DNA of 64,000 nt from a virus, in IMG/VR virus record IMGVR_UViG_3300045413_000192, positions 1 through 64,000 of that record, one strand, 5' to 3'. Under the pieces are notes generated by a model. It was not told the origin of the DNA and did no database searches. It was given only the letters and a program-made list of their open reading frames with translations. The first letter of the stretch is position 1, and each line of letters begins with the position of its first letter. Made by a program: the position numbers and the translations under genes. Positions 16,141 through 24,821 of the stretch are shown one piece after another.

Positions 16141-17890
16141 AACTCATCTCCTTTTGTAAGGCTTCTAAAGTGCGATACAGATATGGGGTCAAATCCAATC
16201 GCGGGTCCGCAGCCATCGGAAGATCCGGTGATTGCGGGTGGGGGGTCTGCATCATTCCTCCCACTAGGCGAGCGAAAGAAGAGTATGCACCCTGCAATTC
16301 GTTCACCATTCTGAACGGGAACCCAGATAGCATCTCGGCCCGTTCCTCATCCGTTTTTGACGGGAAGAGGTATTTCAGTGACTCAATGCTATCAACACCT
16401 AATTCTTGCAGATTTCGAACAACAATGGAGTTGTTCAGAATATCTTGCGTCGTATCTTCGTAAACAGGACCAAACCAACGCCATTGGATAGTAACGTCGC
16501 CATCCGGAATAAGACCTAAAACACCTGGCGGAATTTGTTGAGTCTTCAAGCAAGCCATCATGAGTTGCTTGACTTGATCTTCAAACATACCCATGGCATC
16601 TTCGTAGGCCATTAAATCCTCAGGAGATGCAGTTTCTGAAAGTTCCAGGGGCTTTTCTAAACCTGCTGCTGCGGCAAGAGTATCGCGGAAAAGACGTTCT
16701 TCCTGAAAAATAATTAATTCCAAGCAACGGCAAACACCATACGTGTAAATAGAAAGTGCTTTTTTCTTGGATGTAGCAGAAACACGTCCAAAGAGAGATT
16801 TGTATTCCGTTGCTGTGACACCAGCGGAAATAGACAGTTCGTCAACACCACCCAACGCCGTACGAATTTCTTCGCGATACTGACGAGCAAAGGAATTTTG
16901 GTCCCCGGTAATAGCGTCAGGAACAATGTAACCAACTCGGTCGTTTGGCTCCAGGTTTGCAATAACCCGTGGAACACGCAGTTGACCATCAACTCCGCGA
17001 TAAATGGGATCTGCTTTGAATCGTGATTGGCTTAACGCGCCTGCCCCAGTAAAGCCGGAGCTGGCTGCAATAGATGGACGTTGAACAACAGTTTCACCAC
17101 CCGATTCCATCAAGTCCGTCTTGGGACGAGACGAAAGAAGTGTGGGGTTGCCAAAGAACTGTACGTTTTTACGCATGGTGCGAACCATGTCGTCATGCGT
17201 GCAAATATGATTGGCTAAAGAGTCAAATTCACCAACTCCTTCCGTAGAAAAGCCCTTAGCATTATTGAAAATTTCAACGCAAGGAATAAAACCAAGAGTA
17301 TTTTTAAATGTTTTAGTGCGCCCTGGAACCGATTGATAATTTGTATCGAAAGAAATTTCACCTTCTGAGTGTGTTTCCTCGATTGTTTTACGTTTAATTG
17401 ATAAGCGAATATAACGCTTAACGCCGCCACGTCCCATGCCAATCGGACCAGAGACATTGCTCATTTCAATGTCTTGCTGGAAGCCCATACCTTGACGAAC
17501 CTTGTAGCTATAGATGATGACAACTTCGTCTAACTCACCGTCAATGTTGTAAAAACTTCTGTACTCATGCTTCCGGAAAAAGTACATCCGGTAATTATTT
17601 TGCGTTGGGCGCAAATAAAAAAGTCCTTGACCGTCGCACAGAAAATAATCCCAGATAGAATCCAGGCGCGTATCAAGCTGGTTGTATTTAATCACACGGT
17701 CGATAAAGTCTTTGCGCTGGTTGCCAAAGTTGTCTTGCGCAGGAAAAAATTCGACACCTTGACGGATGCCAAATAGCTTCATTTGTGCAAGATGTGCTGC
17801 AACAATGCCAGTATCAATCGCTGCTCCACCGTCTTTTTCAAGGTAGGAGTCAATAATTTCTTTGAGCCTGGCCTTTGCGTCCCCAGCCAT
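15539..17890 (-). CDS. Portal protein with long C-terminal tail overlapping the scaffold gene
   Basis: Portal ring subunit through which DNA is packaged. Residues 1-560 are typical: an N-terminal helical part, VWDYFLCDGQ-like wing sequences, SRFKADPIYRG and a helical stem with SISAGVTATEYKSLFGR. From about residue 585 the frame runs through the scaffold gene and codes a Ser/Gly/Pro-rich then Arg-rich tail (QRRRVGKSRR). ATG 17890 overlaps the stop of the 48-residue gene (TGATG); a TTG one codon earlier is less likely. Whether the whole tail is made is open. Confidence 0.82.
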   Translation of the reverse strand: MAGDAKARLKEIIDSYLEKDGGAAIDTGIVAAHLAQMKLFGIRQGVEFFPAQDNFGNQRKDFIDRVIKYNQLDTRLDSIWDYFLCDGQGLFYLRPTQNNYRMYFFRKHEYRSFYNIDGELDEVVIIYSYKVRQGMGFQQDIEMSNVSGPIGMGRGGVKRYIRLSIKRKTIEETHSEGEISFDTNYQSVPGRTKTFKNTLGFIPCVEIFNNAKGFSTEGVGEFDSLANHICTHDDMVRTMRKNVQFFGNPTLLSSRPKTDLMESGGETVVQRPSIAASSGFTGAGALSQSRFKADPIYRGVDGQLRVPRVIANLEPNDRVGYIVPDAITGDQNSFARQYREEIRTALGGVDELSISAGVTATEYKSLFGRVSATSKKKALSIYTYGVCRCLELIIFQEERLFRDTLAAAAGLEKPLELSETASPEDLMAYEDAMGMFEDQVKQLMMACLKTQQIPPGVLGLIPDGDVTIQWRWFGPVYEDTTQDILNNSIVVRNLQELGVDSIESLKYLFPSKTDEERAEMLSGFPFRMVNELQGAYSSFARLVGGMMQTPHPQSPDLPMAADPRLDLTPYLYRTLEALQKEMSYAGRYRPIDPTDEPSTSGRRSEQLRGGSTAGSSGSSTGGLSGGYQLPPSGTSGSPQLPISPYSVRPPIPTGGGLPGEQSVGIGVQQGSEPAERTSPIPVPGSTISSADSVYPGQLRPTQQPSYATIGSADLVSQPGILAQLFPNLLDSILGANRGSGGNGPGVPPSDGRVRDRSAGSAEQLRSKPGANAGQRRRVGKSRR

Positions 17891-18036
17891 CAACTATTTG
17901 CCTTTTTATCTTTATTGATCTTAGCAGTCTTCGCTTGCTTCTTCAGGCGAAGCCACTTGTTAAAGAAAAGAAGTTCAGCTGGCAAATACAGTTCAGGATG
18001 ACGGAGCGCTCGTTTGACAAGTTTTTTAGTTTTCAT
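17890..18036 (-). CDS. small basic protein, 48 residues
   Basis: ATG 18036 to TGA 17890; too short for many gene finders. It reads MKTKKLVKRALRHPELYLPA, then ELLFFNKWLRLKKQAK. Strongly basic and helical. Its start overlaps the upstream stop (ATGA), preceded by AAGGAG, and its stop overlaps the portal ATG, so it is firmly embedded in the operon. Function unknown. Confidence 0.7.
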   Translation of the reverse strand: MKTKKLVKRALRHPELYLPAELLFFNKWLRLKKQAKTAKINKDKKANS

Positions 18037-18242
18037 TTTGTCTCCTTGTAACGTTTAGCTGCACGTGCAGCCTTACCTGCTCTTTTTGCCGAGGGTGTAT
18101 TCGAAATAAACTGTTTGCCCTTTTTGCTTCCCTCTCGTTTTTTGCGATCAGTTTCTTCTCTTTCTTCTTTCGACAAAGAAGCCCAGGCGCTCTCTGGTAG
18201 GTACCGCTTTGTGTATCCTTTTTGAATTGCTTTGTCTGTCAT
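18033..18242 (-). CDS. small basic protein, 69 residues
   Basis: ESAWASLSKEEREETDRKKR followed by SKKGKQFISNT and a Lys/Ala-rich C-terminus. This SW-x-SL-x-EE-x-x-x-TDRKKREG pattern recalls small cyanophage proteins of unknown function (from memory). Embedded in the portal operon with ATGA coupling. Confidence 0.7.
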   Translation of the reverse strand: MTDKAIQKGYTKRYLPESAWASLSKEEREETDRKKREGSKKGKQFISNTPSAKRAGKAARAAKRYKETK

Positions 18243-18244
18243 GA

Positions 18245-19348
18245 TTAATAACCAATTGTCAAACGTTTGTTTGGATTTGTTATGTAATCGTATAAAGCTT
18301 GTTCTGCTTGATTGCGAGATTTTAATTGGATTTCATCTCCTTTCATTGACAAAACATGTTGTTTTGGATCATATCCATACTTAGAAAGAGACTGTTCCAT
18401 TGGGGTTAACTGTGTTCCTTTAAAAGCTCTCATCGCTGTTCCTAACAAACCACTAAATGCTTCTGTACCGCGAGAGGCAAGTTCTGCCACAACACCTTGA
18501 GCAAAACCAGGATATAAAGCGTCGGCTAAATAACTTCCTTTTGCAATTAAATTTTTCCGGTGGTCCCAGGGGACGCCAGCTTTTTGGGCTAAGGGCATGC
18601 CATAGCGATCGGCTCGTGCTTCCATTCGTAATCTACTTTGGTTTGCACCTAAACCGCCAAGCGCTCCTTCAATACCAGCACCAAGTAAAGAATTTGATTC
18701 ATCATCTTTTAATCCGCCAACACCAACAACTAGAGCACCAGGGCTAAGTCGATTCATTTGCTCTTTCTTTAGAAATTTTGTTAAACCTTCTGGCGTTTGT
18801 ATTTCTTTTAAATAAGAATATGAACTAGGGTTTTTGTAAAAATCAATAGCATGACCAAGTTCATGGGCAAGAATCCAGGCGGGAGTTTTTGGTCCAACCC
18901 GTATAGCTTTATCTTCAAATTCAAAATGAGGACCCATTAAAGAATAAAATCCTCCCTTTTGAAGGTCTACTTGAACACCTTCTGGAAGATCACCTGTACC
19001 TAAAGATTGTGGTTTTGTTGAAGGAAAAGTTGTACTCCAAATACCTGGTTGCCCCAATCGACGCATTTCAAGAGTTGCTTCAGCCATTAAAGCTGGAAAT
19101 TTTTTTATATTTGTCCCCCATTTTCCGGATTCCATGTATTCACTTAAAGATTGACGTAAGGCTTGCTGAACAGGACGAGCTGTAGTTGTTACTGCGTAGC
19201 CAAGAGCATCTTCAGGGTTGATAGCCGCAACAGTTTTACTTAAAGGATTTCCTGTGCCGCCGCCAGGTAAATAGCCTCCTAAACGTTTATCAGCTTCTTT
19301 GTAGCCTTGTCGAGCTTTATTTAAAACCTTTTGAAAGAAGTCGCCCAT
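18245..19348 (-). CDS. putative zinc metallopeptidase (HELGH) of the virion block
   Basis: 367 residues. AWILAHELGHAIDFY near 158-172 is a zincin HExxH motif, and MEARADRYG near 242 offers the third ligand and the usual EADRxG-like context. The N-terminal 100 residues carry a Gly-rich linker. Neighbouring portal and scaffold genes make a head-maturation or virion-carried peptidase possible, but the fold also fits generic host-like zincins. ATG 19348 overlaps the preceding stop. Confidence 0.65.
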   Translation of the reverse strand: MGDFFQKVLNKARQGYKEADKRLGGYLPGGGTGNPLSKTVAAINPEDALGYAVTTTARPVQQALRQSLSEYMESGKWGTNIKKFPALMAEATLEMRRLGQPGIWSTTFPSTKPQSLGTGDLPEGVQVDLQKGGFYSLMGPHFEFEDKAIRVGPKTPAWILAHELGHAIDFYKNPSSYSYLKEIQTPEGLTKFLKKEQMNRLSPGALVVGVGGLKDDESNSLLGAGIEGALGGLGANQSRLRMEARADRYGMPLAQKAGVPWDHRKNLIAKGSYLADALYPGFAQGVVAELASRGTEAFSGLLGTAMRAFKGTQLTPMEQSLSKYGYDPKQHVLSMKGDEIQLKSRNQAEQALYDYITNPNKRLTIGY

Positions 19349-19632
19349 CACTTACTATCCTTGTACTTCTTGGCTGCAGCTTTAGCTTTACTGCGCTTTT
19401 CGTATTCGTCTTTAGTCATCCACTTTTCTTTTCCCCATTTTTCTAAGTCTTTTTGTTTCTCGCCCTTGCCACCTTTATATCCACCGCCCGCTTCTTTATA
19501 TTCTTGTGCTACAAGTTGAGCTTTACGTGCGCTCCACTGACCGGGTTTTCCGCCCTTGCTACTAGCCATAACGCGATCTTTAATGCGTTCGCGTAGCTCA
19601 GGTTTTGTATATTTTGAATCTTCTTGGGCCAT
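19348..19632 (-). CDS. DUF5872-like small basic protein
   Basis: 94 residues. TKPELRERIKDRVMASSKGG, then GQWSARKAQLVAQEYKEAGG and KDLEKWGKEKW. This matches my recollection of a family of DNA-associated small proteins of phages and large viruses (DUF5872-like). ATG 19632 overlaps the upstream stop. Function unknown. Confidence 0.65.
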   Translation of the reverse strand: MAQEDSKYTKPELRERIKDRVMASSKGGKPGQWSARKAQLVAQEYKEAGGGYKGGKGEKQKDLEKWGKEKWMTKDEYEKRSKAKAAAKKYKDSK

Positions 19633-20186
19633 CAATAAACCATTTTATTTTGGAATCCTTGTGGTGTAACTCTCGGGTCTATTGGAGCAGAGCGCATGCG
19701 CTTAAGTCCTTCGTATTCGGCCTTGTTTGCATCCAGGGGGGTTTGCAAACCTGGAAGCAAGATAGGTTTTCCGTACATGGGGTGTCCTGGAGGATAGGTA
19801 AGGTCCACTGCACCCTCCATGCCCCTGGGATAACGACCTTGAGCAACTAACTGACCAAGTTGAGGGCCCTCAAAAAATTGAGCATTGGCAAGACCACCCA
19901 TATTTCCTACGGCACCAGGGAAATTGCTGGAACCGAAGGGATTATTGACCACGCCCCCAGGAGTTGTGCCATAGCGTATGCCACCATCTTCACCACCATA
20001 ACCACCTGGCACGGCAGGAAAAATATCTTTTAATTTTTGTTTGGTTTCCGGACGAAGCAAGCCGGGTTCCTTGGGAAAAAATGGAATATCGGAAGGAGCG
20101 CCTGGAAATAACTGACGTAAAGGAATGCCACCAGCAAAAAGATTACCGGGAGCGCCAGGGACGTTGCTTTCTCCGCCGTAAAACAT
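19632..20186 (-). CDS. Gly/Pro-rich hypothetical protein
   Basis: 184 residues of Gly/Pro/Phe-rich low-complexity sequence (NVPGAPGNLFAGGIPLRQLF) without a recognisable fold. Probably a virion protein of the head interior or a linker. Coupled downstream to the DUF5872-like gene. Confidence 0.6.
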   Translation of the reverse strand: MFYGGESNVPGAPGNLFAGGIPLRQLFPGAPSDIPFFPKEPGLLRPETKQKLKDIFPAVPGGYGGEDGGIRYGTTPGGVVNNPFGSSNFPGAVGNMGGLANAQFFEGPQLGQLVAQGRYPRGMEGAVDLTYPPGHPMYGKPILLPGLQTPLDANKAEYEGLKRMRSAPIDPRVTPQGFQNKMVY

Positions 20187-20208
20187 GTCTTTACTCTTTT
20201 TTTGTATT

Positions 20209-20391
20209 CTACTCTTCTATAACTTCGTAACCAGCAGAATCACTAACTTTGCTCAAAACAATGCCATTACCGCGAACATCCCAATCAAGAACATCGCCTT
20301 CTTGCCAGCCCAATTCTTCAATTAATTCGTCGGGAAGAGTAATGAATTGTTCCCCGTTTTCGTCTTCTTCAACTTCAAGAATGTAACTCAT
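20209..20391 (-). CDS. AbrB/MazE-like DNA-binding protein
   Basis: 60 residues. FITLPDELIEELGWQEGDVL followed by DWDVRGNGIVLSKV is the SpoVT-AbrB swapped-hairpin domain, as in MazE antitoxins and AbrB regulators. No toxin gene lies beside it. Similar proteins occur in cyanophages. Likely a small transcription regulator. It overlaps the holin-like gene's stop (ATGA). Confidence 0.8.
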   Translation of the reverse strand: MSYILEVEEDENGEQFITLPDELIEELGWQEGDVLDWDVRGNGIVLSKVSDSAGYEVIEE

Positions 20392-20681
20392 TTTGACAAA
20401 AGCTTTTCCATAAGCTTATCAAGCTTATCGTTGATCTGTCTAAAATTATTATGCATCTCCTGGATCTCACGCAGAAAGTCAACCTTTAAAACGTAGTCCA
20501 GGGGCATGCGGTTAATTTGATCTTCCAAAACATCAATCCTACATTTTTGTGAACCAGTGTAATCAAGCGCCTGTTGAACACGCTCCCTTTGTCTATCCAA
20601 CAGTTTATTCGCAACCCAGGAACCTCCTGTAATTGCGGACACAACTGCCGTAATTGCTATAGCAAAATACTCTGGGCCCAC
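20388..20681 (-). CDS. membrane protein with coiled coil, holin-like candidate
   Basis: 97 residues, GTG start. One transmembrane helix near 5-25 (YFAIAITAVVSAITGGSWVA), then a basic turn and a long coiled coil (DKLDKLMEKLL). This matches small phage holin-like or pinholin-type proteins in layout. It is far from the endolysin, so the holin role is tentative. Confidence 0.55.
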   Translation of the reverse strand: MGPEYFAIAITAVVSAITGGSWVANKLLDRQRERVQQALDYTGSQKCRIDVLEDQINRMPLDYVLKVDFLREIQEMHNNFRQINDKLDKLMEKLLSK

Positions 20682-20708
20682 AACAAAAGCTTTTTCTTTA
20701 TTCTAAAT

Positions 20709-22235
20709 TTAGTAATCAATATGCAGTTGACCTTTTCTTGCAAGTCCTGTAACAAGCCAGACCAAGGCGTCGACACAATCGTCGTGACCACTGACACCAA
20801 AATTAGTAAGCTCCTCAAACATTGTTGTGAAGTTTCGAAAACGATTAAAAATTATTTTGCGGTCTTCAAACATCCCCATAATGCCACGAAAACGTGCCAG
20901 TTTATCTGCACGGAATCCTTTGACTGGATGCCAAATTAAATTGTAAAGACCTTCGTTGTTAAGGCAAACGCGTTTGAAGTCGGCCTCAAGAGAGGCCTGG
21001 TATTGAACAGCTTCTGACCAAATGTCGCACGTTGAATAAGTAGGAAAATAATTGCCGTTATCATCACGTCCAATTACAGACCAATCATTAAGCAATTCTT
21101 TAAGAGCATCCAGTTTTTCCAGGTTGCCCATAACACGAATGCGCCTGTAATCAATAATATGAATGCGATCTCCAATGCGACCGCCCAGAATCATAACTGT
21201 GTAGTCATTCTTTTCTCTAGTGCCAGCGGAAAGATCCACACCAATACCAAGGGTGTCAAACTCCGTTGAAATCTCAGCTTTAACAATCAATTCAGGCGCC
21301 AAAGATAGTTCATTTTGACGAACAATTTGGTTCATGTACTGGAACGAAAAGGCAATTGGTGCCTGACGTTTTTTCTCTTTAAGATATTCCAATGACCACA
21401 TCTCGGGCCAATATGACTGTTCTTCACCTGTTCTGGAATCATTGTTGATAGCAGAAAGAACAATCTGCATCCAATTATTTTGCTCATTAAATGTTGTGGC
21501 ATGAATATCGTCATGTCTAAAGCGCGTACCAAGGCAAATGGCACGAGCACCTTCAAACATAGTGGGGGCAATCACCGCGTTCCAGTTTTCCTGCATCTGT
21601 TTTCGGATGTCAGGATTAGAAATATCTGCCGCAGATTTAATTGCGTCATCAATCATGACCAGGTGAGAACGCTTGGAAGTCACTGAACCTTTAAGGCCTG
21701 CAGCGCAAAGCGTAAACTGCTCGTCACCAGTAGTGTCAATGCCTGCAAATTTATGATCAATAGACCAGTATTCATTGCTGGTCACGTTTTTCATTAGGCG
21801 AACAGTAGGAAAAACTTCTTGATACCGTTTGCTTTCAATGATGCGTTTAATGGTTGCCGATTTGGACCGTGCAATATCAACCGTATAAGACAAGTAAAGA
21901 ACTTGTAGTGGAAGTTTTGCTTGGGTGTGGATGCCAATAGCCCAGGCAGTCAGCAAACCAAGGACCGTTGATTTAGCAGAACCCCGTGGAGCAAGAAGAT
22001 CAATGTTGGGGCCAGCAATTCTAATAAGGCAAGCGCTATCTTCATTTGTAATGAAATGGCGATGCCATTCTTTATGGTGTTCCGCCGGTGGTTTATCTGC
22101 AACGTACTCACAAAAATATGCAAAATCTTCCCGCGCTAGCGCCAAAGCATCTGCATTGCGTGGCGCACGGATTTGTTGGCGACGTGCCGCTGCCTTTGCA
22201 TTACGACGATAGGCAAGATGCGTATAGCTAGGCAC
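20709..22235 (-). CDS. terL: Terminase large subunit
   Basis: 508 residues, GTG start. ATPase: LAPRGSAKST (Walker A near 82-90), HLVMIDDAI (Walker B near 191), and a coupling motif region LGTRFRHDD. Nuclease: GIGVDLSAG near 333 with the first Asp, and HDDCVDALVWL near the end with the last Asp. Walker B ends in DD rather than DE. It packages DNA into proheads with the small subunit encoded upstream. Confidence 0.93.
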   Translation of the reverse strand: MPSYTHLAYRRNAKAAARRQQIRAPRNADALALAREDFAYFCEYVADKPPAEHHKEWHRHFITNEDSACLIRIAGPNIDLLAPRGSAKSTVLGLLTAWAIGIHTQAKLPLQVLYLSYTVDIARSKSATIKRIIESKRYQEVFPTVRLMKNVTSNEYWSIDHKFAGIDTTGDEQFTLCAAGLKGSVTSKRSHLVMIDDAIKSAADISNPDIRKQMQENWNAVIAPTMFEGARAICLGTRFRHDDIHATTFNEQNNWMQIVLSAINNDSRTGEEQSYWPEMWSLEYLKEKKRQAPIAFSFQYMNQIVRQNELSLAPELIVKAEISTEFDTLGIGVDLSAGTREKNDYTVMILGGRIGDRIHIIDYRRIRVMGNLEKLDALKELLNDWSVIGRDDNGNYFPTYSTCDIWSEAVQYQASLEADFKRVCLNNEGLYNLIWHPVKGFRADKLARFRGIMGMFEDRKIIFNRFRNFTTMFEELTNFGVSGHDDCVDALVWLVTGLARKGQLHIDY

Positions 22236-22246
22236 GATAACAATTC

Positions 22247-22268
22247 AGATAGCAACTGAATGCTATCT
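22247..22268. other. hairpin before terL
   Basis: AGATAGCA-ACTGAA-TGCTATCT, an 8-bp perfect stem between the 54-residue gene and the terL start. A T-rich run follows on the plus strand only. Could affect terL translation or terminate antisense transcripts. Confidence 0.35.
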
Positions 22269-22432
22269 TATTTTTGCTCTTGTTTGTTCTTTTTTTGTTC
22301 TTGATATTTACGCGCTTTATCTAAAGCGGCTTTACGTTTTTCTTTATCTGACATTTCAGAGCCATCTTCTTTCTTGGCTTCTTTCTTCTTGAAATGCTCC
22401 AGGAGTTCTGGAGGCATTTTACCCTTAGCCAT
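22268..22432 (-). CDS. Lys/Glu-rich small protein, 54 residues
   Basis: ATG 22432 to TAA 22268. MAKGKMPPELLEHFKKKEAK followed by SDKEKRKAALDKARKYQEQ. Highly charged helix. ATG overlaps the upstream stop (TGATG). The PPELLEHFKKK start resembles small phage proteins next to terminases. Function unknown. Confidence 0.65.
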   Translation of the reverse strand: MAKGKMPPELLEHFKKKEAKKEDGSEMSDKEKRKAALDKARKYQEQKKNKQEQK

Positions 22433-22707
22433 CAGCGTCGACCACGCATACGAGCGATAGCCATTTGATATTCGGGAGAGCCGGGCTCGGGGAACCGGTT
22501 GGCGCGGCCAGGGCCAAATTCGATACCGCCGCGAGAAGGCATTGCCTCTACTTGCGTAACACTTGGCCCAACACCCGGGAACATAGATGCTTCACCGGTT
22601 TGTGGCGCAGTTTCTCTTTGACGGATACTTTCTTGACGCATCCGCATTCCTTCACGAGCCATTTGGCGTTGGCGAGGATCCACCATGTTTCCTTGTTTGG
22701 CGCCCAT
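22432..22707 (-). CDS. hypothetical protein, 91 residues
   Basis: Starts MGAKQGNMVDPRQRQMARE; a second ATG seven codons later has AAGGA close by. Rich in Arg/Gln/Met and ends in MAIARMRGRR. No family recognised. Lies between the terminase genes. Confidence 0.55.
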   Translation of the reverse strand: MGAKQGNMVDPRQRQMAREGMRMRQESIRQRETAPQTGEASMFPGVGPSVTQVEAMPSRGGIEFGPGRANRFPEPGSPEYQMAIARMRGRR

Positions 22708-22744
22708 TGATATAAATGTTTTATTTATAACTATCTTAACTGAA

Positions 22745-23362
22745 TTATTCTTCGAGTTGCATGCGCGCCCATACACTCATTGTTGCCTCTTCCAAGGGTA
22801 TTTCAATTGGATCATCTTTAAAAATAAACATCAACTCACGAATGGCACGATCAGCCCCCGCCATTAATAAACCCTTGCGATCTTTGGTGTTGGTAAACTT
22901 TTCAATTTGATCAATATGGCCTCTAATTTCTTTCTGCATAGAAGCAATACGTGCAACTCCGGCATCACGTTTAACGACGCCATTTTCTACGTCTTCGCGC
23001 AGCTTACGAACATCCTCCTGCATCTCATCAATTTCATACAGAAGTTTCTTGCGGTGATCAGGTTTTTTATAATTGTCTTTGACCCAAAGCTCGCACGCAG
23101 TAATTGTCCCCTTGTAACCAAGGAAACGCGAGTAAAGATAAATTTCAATCAAAGAGTAATTATCTGCAGAAAAAGCACAGAATGATTCTTGGGTTGATGC
23201 GTCTAAATTATCAACCCACGAATCAAATAACTCAATATCGATAAGCTCGTTGGGCCTGGCCGTAGTCCCTGGCTTCGTCCCGTTCTTTAAATTGCTGCGA
23301 TTGCTCTGCGGAAGTGCGCTGCTCTTTTGCACCTTTGCCGATGGTTTCTCGTTCTTGTTCAC
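22745..23362 (-). CDS. terS: probable terminase small subunit
   Basis: 205 residues from GTG 23362. Core: ELIDIELFDSWVDNL, YSLIEIYLYSRFLGYKGT (a possible HTH helix pair) and a central coiled coil (KKLLYEIDEMQEDVRKLRED), the usual layout of small terminases that recognise pac/cos DNA. Two genes upstream of terL. The first 40 residues overlap the 82-residue gene in another frame, so the start is uncertain. Confidence 0.6.
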   Translation of the reverse strand: MNKNEKPSAKVQKSSALPQSNRSNLKNGTKPGTTARPNELIDIELFDSWVDNLDASTQESFCAFSADNYSLIEIYLYSRFLGYKGTITACELWVKDNYKKPDHRKKLLYEIDEMQEDVRKLREDVENGVVKRDAGVARIASMQKEIRGHIDQIEKFTNTKDRKGLLMAGADRAIRELMFIFKDDPIEIPLEEATMSVWARMQLEE

Positions 23363-23480
23363 CAGCAGTCTCCATTTTCTTCTTGGAAAATTCGTAGGCC
23401 ACGCCAGCAGCCTGACGGTATTTGCCTAGGTCGAACCAATCATCGACATCGACTTGTCCGGCGGGAACACTGCTGGTCAT
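23232..23480 (-). CDS. small acidic protein, diverged paralogue of the duplicated pair
   Basis: 82 residues. MTSSVPAGQVDVDDWFDLGKY aligns with MTYTAPAGQSAGDDYFDINKF of the next two genes, then diverges into a charged helix. It overlaps the start of terS by 131 bases. Three related genes in a row suggest repeated local duplication. Function unknown. Confidence 0.6.
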   Translation of the reverse strand: MTSSVPAGQVDVDDWFDLGKYRQAAGVAYEFSKKKMETAGEQERETIGKGAKEQRTSAEQSQQFKERDEARDYGQAQRAYRY

Positions 23481-23484
23481 GGCG

Positions 23485-23876
23485 TCATGAAAATAACCTA
23501 TAAATCAGAAGTTGCTCATCATGGAAGCAAGGCCTTGGGCGAAAATATCGCGACGACCTTCGGTTGACTTTTGACGTTGTTGACGACCCTTGGAGGCCTC
23601 CAGGCGCTCAAGCAACTGTTCAAACTTATTGATGTCAAAGTAGTCATCACCGGCGCTTTGGCCAGCAGGAGCAGTGTAAGTCATGAAAATAACCTATAAA
23701 TCAGAAGTTGCTCATCATGGAAGCAAGGCCTTGGGCGAAAATATCGCGACGACCTTCGGTTGACTTTTGACGTTGTTGACGACCCTTGGAGGCCTCCAGG
23801 CGCGACAATAGTTGTTCAAACTTATTGATGTCAAAGTAGTCATCACCGGCGCTTTGGCCAGCAGGTGCGGTGTAGG
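23485..23876 (-). repeat. 196-bp tandem duplication
   Basis: Units 23485-23680 and 23681-23876 are almost identical; each contains one copy of the 59-residue gene and its leader. Differences cluster near 23606-23615 and 23801-23810 and at the gene start. The near identity marks a recent duplication. Confidence 0.92.
23505..23684 (-). CDS. 59-residue protein, tandem copy 1
   Basis: MTYTAPAGQSAGDDYFDINK, then FEQLLERLEASKGRQQRQKS and RRDIFAQGLASMMSNF. Acidic start, basic helical centre. Differs from copy 2 at one residue (E26 for S26). Probably a small virion or packaging accessory, as it is next to terS. Confidence 0.7.
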   Translation of the reverse strand: MTYTAPAGQSAGDDYFDINKFEQLLERLEASKGRQQRQKSTEGRRDIFAQGLASMMSNF

Positions 23877-23880
23877 TCAT
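23701..23880 (-). CDS. 59-residue protein, tandem copy 2
   Basis: Same as copy 1 except S26 and several synonymous changes near the start. Synonymous differences with one replacement show that the protein is under selection after duplication or that the copies have been converted. First of the three paralogues in transcription order. Confidence 0.7.
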   Translation of the reverse strand: MTYTAPAGQSAGDDYFDINKFEQLLSRLEASKGRQQRQKSTEGRRDIFAQGLASMMSNF

Positions 23881-23922
23881 TTACGGTTTAAGCACTAACG
23901 TAATTATATCAAGCACATTCTT

Positions 23923-24810
23923 TTAGAAACTGAATGCGCCAACAAGTTCCTTATACAAATTACCCTGAGCAGAAATTTTAGCAATTTCTTTTCCACCTTC
24001 ATTTTTTAATTTTTGAACTTCTTTATCAATCTCACCTTGAAGATTAGTCAAGCCAGCACCGTATAAATACTTACGCGTTTCACGAGCATTTTGAAGTTGT
24101 TCTTCAATTTCGGCTGGAGTACCCTGGAACTTGTCAGCAAAAATCGGAAGCTGAACACCTGCACGCGTCTTGGTTGTTTCCGCATAAGTCGGAAGCAAGT
24201 TTTTGTCAAACGTAAAGGTGCGTTTGCCTGTTTTTTTACCAGCCACATCAACACCTTGTTTACCAAACATGGTGTCGTAATAATTGTCCAGATAGCTTTG
24301 GTTAAATTTATCTTGATACTCTTGGCTCTTGGCAAGTGAGTCGCGAAGATCTTGAACAGAACTGTAGTAGCCCTGTTGGAATCGCTCCATAGCTTTACCT
24401 TTCTCTTCCTCCGTTGCTTGACGCCCTAAAAGTTCTTCGTAAGCAGCACTAACACCTGTAGTGCGGCGCCCGGGAAGAAGCTCTTCTGTATAAACTTTAG
24501 TTAAATTAGCAACATCCTGTTCAGGCGGAGCGAGTTCGTACTTAGAAGCAAAGTCACGCAGTTGACCCGTAGCGTCCGAATATGTAATTAAACCTTGGCG
24601 CAGCTGTGATTCAAGCCCTGTACGAAGACCTGAGTAACCTGCGGCACCAGCTGCTTTACGCGCTTCTTCTTTCGCTGTTGCTTCTTTCTTCTCTTGCGCA
24701 GCGCGTTCCTCTGCAGCAGTTTCTTTCCGTTGTTGATATTCAAGATATTTCGCAAACGTATTATCCGGCGGCGGTGGGTTATATGTAACTCGAGTTCCTC
24801 CTCCTCCCAT
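23923..24810 (-). CDS. virion-block protein with a DUF4214-like segment
   Basis: 295 residues. Coiled coil at 20-55, then near 120-170 VSAAYEELLGRQATEEEKGK and YSSVQDLRDSLAKSQEYQDK, which follows the DUF4214 pattern (LYxxxLGRxxD...SxEY) also seen in phycobilisome linkers and phage tail proteins. C-terminal helices follow. Virion role inferred from location. Confidence 0.65.
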   Translation of the reverse strand: MGGGGTRVTYNPPPPDNTFAKYLEYQQRKETAAEERAAQEKKEATAKEEARKAAGAAGYSGLRTGLESQLRQGLITYSDATGQLRDFASKYELAPPEQDVANLTKVYTEELLPGRRTTGVSAAYEELLGRQATEEEKGKAMERFQQGYYSSVQDLRDSLAKSQEYQDKFNQSYLDNYYDTMFGKQGVDVAGKKTGKRTFTFDKNLLPTYAETTKTRAGVQLPIFADKFQGTPAEIEEQLQNARETRKYLYGAGLTNLQGEIDKEVQKLKNEGGKEIAKISAQGNLYKELVGAFSF

Positions 24811-24821
24811 GGCTTACCTCC

